The position numbers were made by a program, and so were the translations under genes. A model generated the notes under the pieces. The model was given only the letters and a program-made list of their open reading frames with translations. It was not told the origin of the DNA and did no database searches. A DNA stretch of 64,000 nt from JAFHCF01 sp048497495 (GTDB lineage: Bacteria; Pseudomonadota; Alphaproteobacteria; Rhizobiales; Ancalomicrobiaceae), in the NCBI GenBank assembly GCA_048497495.1, contig JAFHCF010000244.1:1-64000 (forward strand), read 5' to 3'. Below are positions 61,692-64,000 of this stretch, piece by piece. Numbering within the stretch: the stretch's first letter is position 1; each line of letters starts with the position of its first letter.

Positions 61692-61720
61692 CCCGGCGCG
61701 GCTGGCCCCGCCGCGCCGGG
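61692..61720 (-). terminator. Intrinsic terminator of the SQR gene
   Basis: A perfect 11-bp stem (CCCGGCGCGGC/GCCGCGCCGGG, 7-base loop) lies 8 bases after the SQR stop on the minus strand and is followed there by TTTCAATTT. This is the clearest Rho-independent terminator in the window. Confidence 0.8.
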
Positions 61721-61727
61721 GAGGTCC

Positions 61728-63005
61728 TCAGGTGGTCTTCTTGAGCTTGCCGATGCCGAGGAAGTCGAGCATCGCCTTCTCATAGAAGGGCTCGCTCTCG
61801 CCGCGACGCATCTTGCGGATGAAGTACTTCTCGAAGCCGATCTTCGCCGCGTGCACCCACTTGCCCGACGACGACCAGTTGACGTTGCGCGGCGGGATCT
61901 GCGGTTGGGCGACGAAGGCGATGCCGCTGTCGCCGAAGTCGGCGAGGCAGACCGCGTTCCACGTCGCCTCGTGGCTCGACTGACCGCCGCGCAGGATCTG
62001 GCCGATGTTGTGCGCCGTGGCGGTGACCATCGACTCGATCATGAAGCCGGTCTTCGGCACGCCGCAGGGAACCGGGGTCGGCCCCATCGGCGGGATGGCG
62101 ACGCAGACGCCGACCGAGAAGATGTTGCGGTACTTCGGGTTGGCCTGATGCTTGTCGACGATGATGAAGCCGCGCGGATTGACCAGGCCCTCGATGCCGC
62201 GCACCGCGGCGATGCCGCGGAACGCCGGGAGCATCATCGAGAAACCGAAGGGCATCTCGTGGGTCGCCTTGACCGATCCGTCGTCGGCGACCTCCTCGAC
62301 CGTCATCTTGCCTTCCTCGACCTTCTTCACCCGCGACGAGGTCAACCACTTGATGTGGTGCTCGCGCAGCTCGCTCTCGAGCAGGCCCTTGGTGTCGCCG
62401 ACACCGTCGAGGCCGAGATGGCCGACATAGGGCTCGGCGGTGACGAAGGTCATCGGCACCTTGTCGCGGATCTTGCGACGACGCAGCTCGGTGTCGAGGA
62501 TGAAGGTGAATTCATAGGCCGGGCCGAAGCAGGAGGCGCCTTGCGCCGCGCCGATGATGATCGGCCCCGGGTTCTTGCAGAACTCGTCGAAACGCTCGGC
62601 CGCCTTTTCGGCGTGGTCGATGTGGCAGATCGACTGGGTGTGACCCTCCGGGCCGAAACCCTCGATCTCGTCGAAGGCCAGTTCCGGGCCGGTGGCGATG
62701 ATCAGGAAGTCGTAGTCGACGACGCTGCCGTCGGCGAGGTCGATCTTGTTCTCGTCGGCCCGCAGCTTGGTGGCGGCGACCGCCTTGAAGTCGATGCCGC
62801 GCTTGGCGAAGGTCGGCGCCAGATCGATCTGGATGTCCTCCCGCTGGCGCCACCGCACCGGAATCCACGGATTCGACGGCACGAAATGATACTTCGGATC
62901 CTTGGTGACGACCGTCAGAGTGTCCTCCGGCCGCAACTGGTCCTTCATTTCGTAAGCCATAATGACGCCGCCGAGACCGGCGCCGAGAACCACCACATGT
63001 GCCAT
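61728..63005 (-). CDS. sqr: Sulfide:quinone oxidoreductase
   Basis: The product is 425 residues, using the second ATG because GGAGGG lies between the two. FAD motif VVVLGAGLGG opens the protein. The three conserved SQR cysteines are all in place: C127 (SICHIDH), C159 (GASCFGP) and C353 (NAVCLADFG), matching the spacing of C128, C160 and C356 in the Acidithiobacillus enzyme. PVPCGVPKTGFMIE and IPPRNVNW are also typical. It oxidises sulfide to polysulfide or persulfide at the membrane and reduces quinone. Confidence 0.92.
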   Translation of the reverse strand: MAHVVVLGAGLGGVIMAYEMKDQLRPEDTLTVVTKDPKYHFVPSNPWIPVRWRQREDIQIDLAPTFAKRGIDFKAVAATKLRADENKIDLADGSVVDYDFLIIATGPELAFDEIEGFGPEGHTQSICHIDHAEKAAERFDEFCKNPGPIIIGAAQGASCFGPAYEFTFILDTELRRRKIRDKVPMTFVTAEPYVGHLGLDGVGDTKGLLESELREHHIKWLTSSRVKKVEEGKMTVEEVADDGSVKATHEMPFGFSMMLPAFRGIAAVRGIEGLVNPRGFIIVDKHQANPKYRNIFSVGVCVAIPPMGPTPVPCGVPKTGFMIESMVTATAHNIGQILRGGQSSHEATWNAVCLADFGDSGIAFVAQPQIPPRNVNWSSSGKWVHAAKIGFEKYFIRKMRRGESEPFYEKAMLDFLGIGKLKKTT

Positions 63006-63239
63006 CGAACCCTCCATGATCGAGACCGGTCGACGCTCCCCCGAGTGCTCCGGTCGGATGTCTGACCCCGTTCTACCCCACCCCTCCCTCGAAAGTTCGG
63101 CGTGGTGACGCGAGGTCCATTATCTCTTCAACATATGCCGATATTCGGCGATCCCGAAACAGCGAAAGCACCAATTGGCACCGACTTTCGGCCGTCCCCG
63201 GGCCCTCGCCCCGTGGTTCGAGGCACCTCTTCCCCTACA

Positions 63240-63572
63240 TCACCCAGTACTCCAGGCTCGCGGCTTCTTCATGCCCGCGATCTTGCAGGCCTGGCGCACG
63301 TAGCCGTACGGAAACAACTCGAACAGTCGATTGCGCGAAGCCCCCCACGTCGTCGCCAGATGCTTCATGACGAACCTCGCGTCGGGCGACACCTGGTGCC
63401 GTTCCTGCCAATCGCGCATGAAGGCCAAGACGTCCCAGTGCTCCACCGTCAGTTCGATCCCCTCTTCCGCCGCCGCCAGCCGCGCGAAGTCCTCGCTCCA
63501 GTCGGCGGGCTCGACGAGATAGCCCTCCACGTCGCGCCGCCACCGCGCGGCCTGGTCCGCGTCGGACGTCAT
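63240..63572 (-). CDS. DsrC/TusE-like sulfur-carrier protein with an altered C-terminal arm
   Basis: The product is 110 residues. The DsrC/TusE fold markers DWSEDFARLAAAEEGIELTVEHWDVL and FELFPYGYVRQACKIAG are clear. Cys96 matches the inner Cys (CysB) of DsrC. The penultimate Cys (CysA, 11 residues later in DsrC) is Trp107, and the tail ends RAWSTG instead of the usual GC-x. TusE keeps CysA and lacks CysB, so this is neither type. It overlaps the DsrN-like gene by 4 bases. Confidence 0.82.
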   Translation of the reverse strand: MTSDADQAARWRRDVEGYLVEPADWSEDFARLAAAEEGIELTVEHWDVLAFMRDWQERHQVSPDARFVMKHLATTWGASRNRLFELFPYGYVRQACKIAGMKKPRAWSTG

Positions 63573-64000
63573 CTGTCCTCTCCGCGCATCACCGCCATGG
63601 CGCCCGCCCGGCGGTGTCGCCCACCGCCCGCCGCCGCGACGGATCCGCACGCCGCCGCCCGCTCACCGCGCGCCCGTGATCGCACGAAGTCGACGAAACG
63701 CTCCGCCCAATGGGCCCGGTCGGTGTCGCGCAGATGGGTGAAGCTCGCCAGCACGTTGCCGACGACGATGCCGTCGTCGGTCCCGGTGATGCCGTCGCCG
63801 CGCACCACCCGGTAGGCGAAGCGACATCCCGGCGCCAGATTCTCCAGCCGCGCGTAGTGGAACTCGTGCGCCTTGACCCGCGACGGCGCGCCCGTCGCCG
63901 TCCTCGTCGCGGCCCAAGGCATCGCCGCGGTCTCCTCCATCACGACGAGGCCCCGCCCCTGCGGCCGCTCCTGGACCACGGCGTCGGCCGGCACGACGCC
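63569..64000 (-). CDS. Cobyrinate a,c-diamide synthase-like / DsrN-type siroheme amidase, C-terminal part (truncated by window edge)
   Basis: The frame is open to base 64000, so the gene starts outside the window; 143 residues are visible. The segments KAHEFHYARLENL and DDGIVVGNVLASFTHL are the C-terminal glutamine-amidotransferase part of the CobB/CbiA family, where GHE-x-HY holds the catalytic His. In sulfur oxidisers DsrN has this fold and amidates siroheme. The gene directly precedes a DsrC-like gene, which favours DsrN, but a cobalamin enzyme is not excluded. Confidence 0.7.
   Translation of the reverse strand, partial: GVVPADAVVQERPQGRGLVVMEETAAMPWAATRTATGAPSRVKAHEFHYARLENLAPGCRFAYRVVRGDGITGTDDGIVVGNVLASFTHLRDTDRAHWAERFVDFVRSRARGERAAACGSVAAAGGGRHRRAGAMAVMRGEDR

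Overview
The window is about 64 kb of very GC-rich DNA from a chromosome. Gene families, codon use and the sulfur-oxidation module suggest an alphaproteobacterium, most likely Hyphomicrobiales (Rhizobiales). That placement is an inference; no rRNA gene or other taxonomic marker is present. Nearly every antisense reading frame is open because of the base composition, so long overlapping frames were ignored unless a family, a ribosome-binding site or the operon context supported them.

Layout. 1-4560 is the 3' part of a large repeat protein with a C-terminal autotransporter barrel. 4810-8643 holds a tandem-PAS diguanylate cyclase, a CbbY-type HAD phosphatase and a cardiolipin synthase-type phospholipase D. 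8803-13307 is a GntR regulator divergent from a gentisate dioxygenase / FAH-type hydrolase / nitrilase / flavin-reductase-like operon. 13482-45400 is a large aromatic-catabolic island. It contains a 2-oxoacid:ferredoxin oxidoreductase pair plus thioesterase, two overlapping MarR genes, and a minus-strand operon (racemase-like, Ohr, thiolase, DUF35-SDR fusion, cyclase). It continues with a Liv-type ABC importer (with a LivM-LivG fusion) and a CoA ligase, an alpha/beta-hydrolase-fold protein, two dehydrogenases, a Rieske oxygenase system with a ligase, a second cyclase and an SDR. It ends with an anthraniloyl-/salicylyl-CoA monooxygenase-reductase fusion followed by SDR, enoyl-CoA hydratase, acyl-CoA dehydrogenase and a RidA-like protein. 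45815-53940 is a mixed region: DUF6455, patatin, two AraC regulators, HAD, two SDRs and an MgtC/DUF4010 protein. It carries interspersed palindromic repeats. A tRNA-Ser(UGA) lies at 53983-54072. From 54371 to the right edge everything is on the minus strand and forms a sulfur-oxidation cluster: small membrane protein, TusA, SoeCBA-type sulfite dehydrogenase, SulP transporter, sulfide:quinone oxidoreductase, a DsrC/TusE-like protein and a truncated DsrN-like amidase.

How the genes may work together. The island reads as a coherent route from an indole-acetic-acid-like compound to central metabolism. The steps would be ring oxygenation (Rieske), CoA ligation, retro-aldol loss of acetyl-CoA (thiolase-like plus DUF35), hydrolysis of isatin to isatinate (cyclase/isatin-hydrolase fold), oxidative decarboxylation of that aryl 2-oxoacid to anthraniloyl-CoA (IorAB-like), dearomatisation by the monooxygenase/reductase fusion, then beta-oxidation-like steps with enamine removal by the RidA-like protein. 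This pathway is an inference from family chemistry. Four sites with the pattern AATATG-N6-CATATT lie in its promoter regions and would suit control by the MarR pair; one of them (45474-45491) has no gene behind it.
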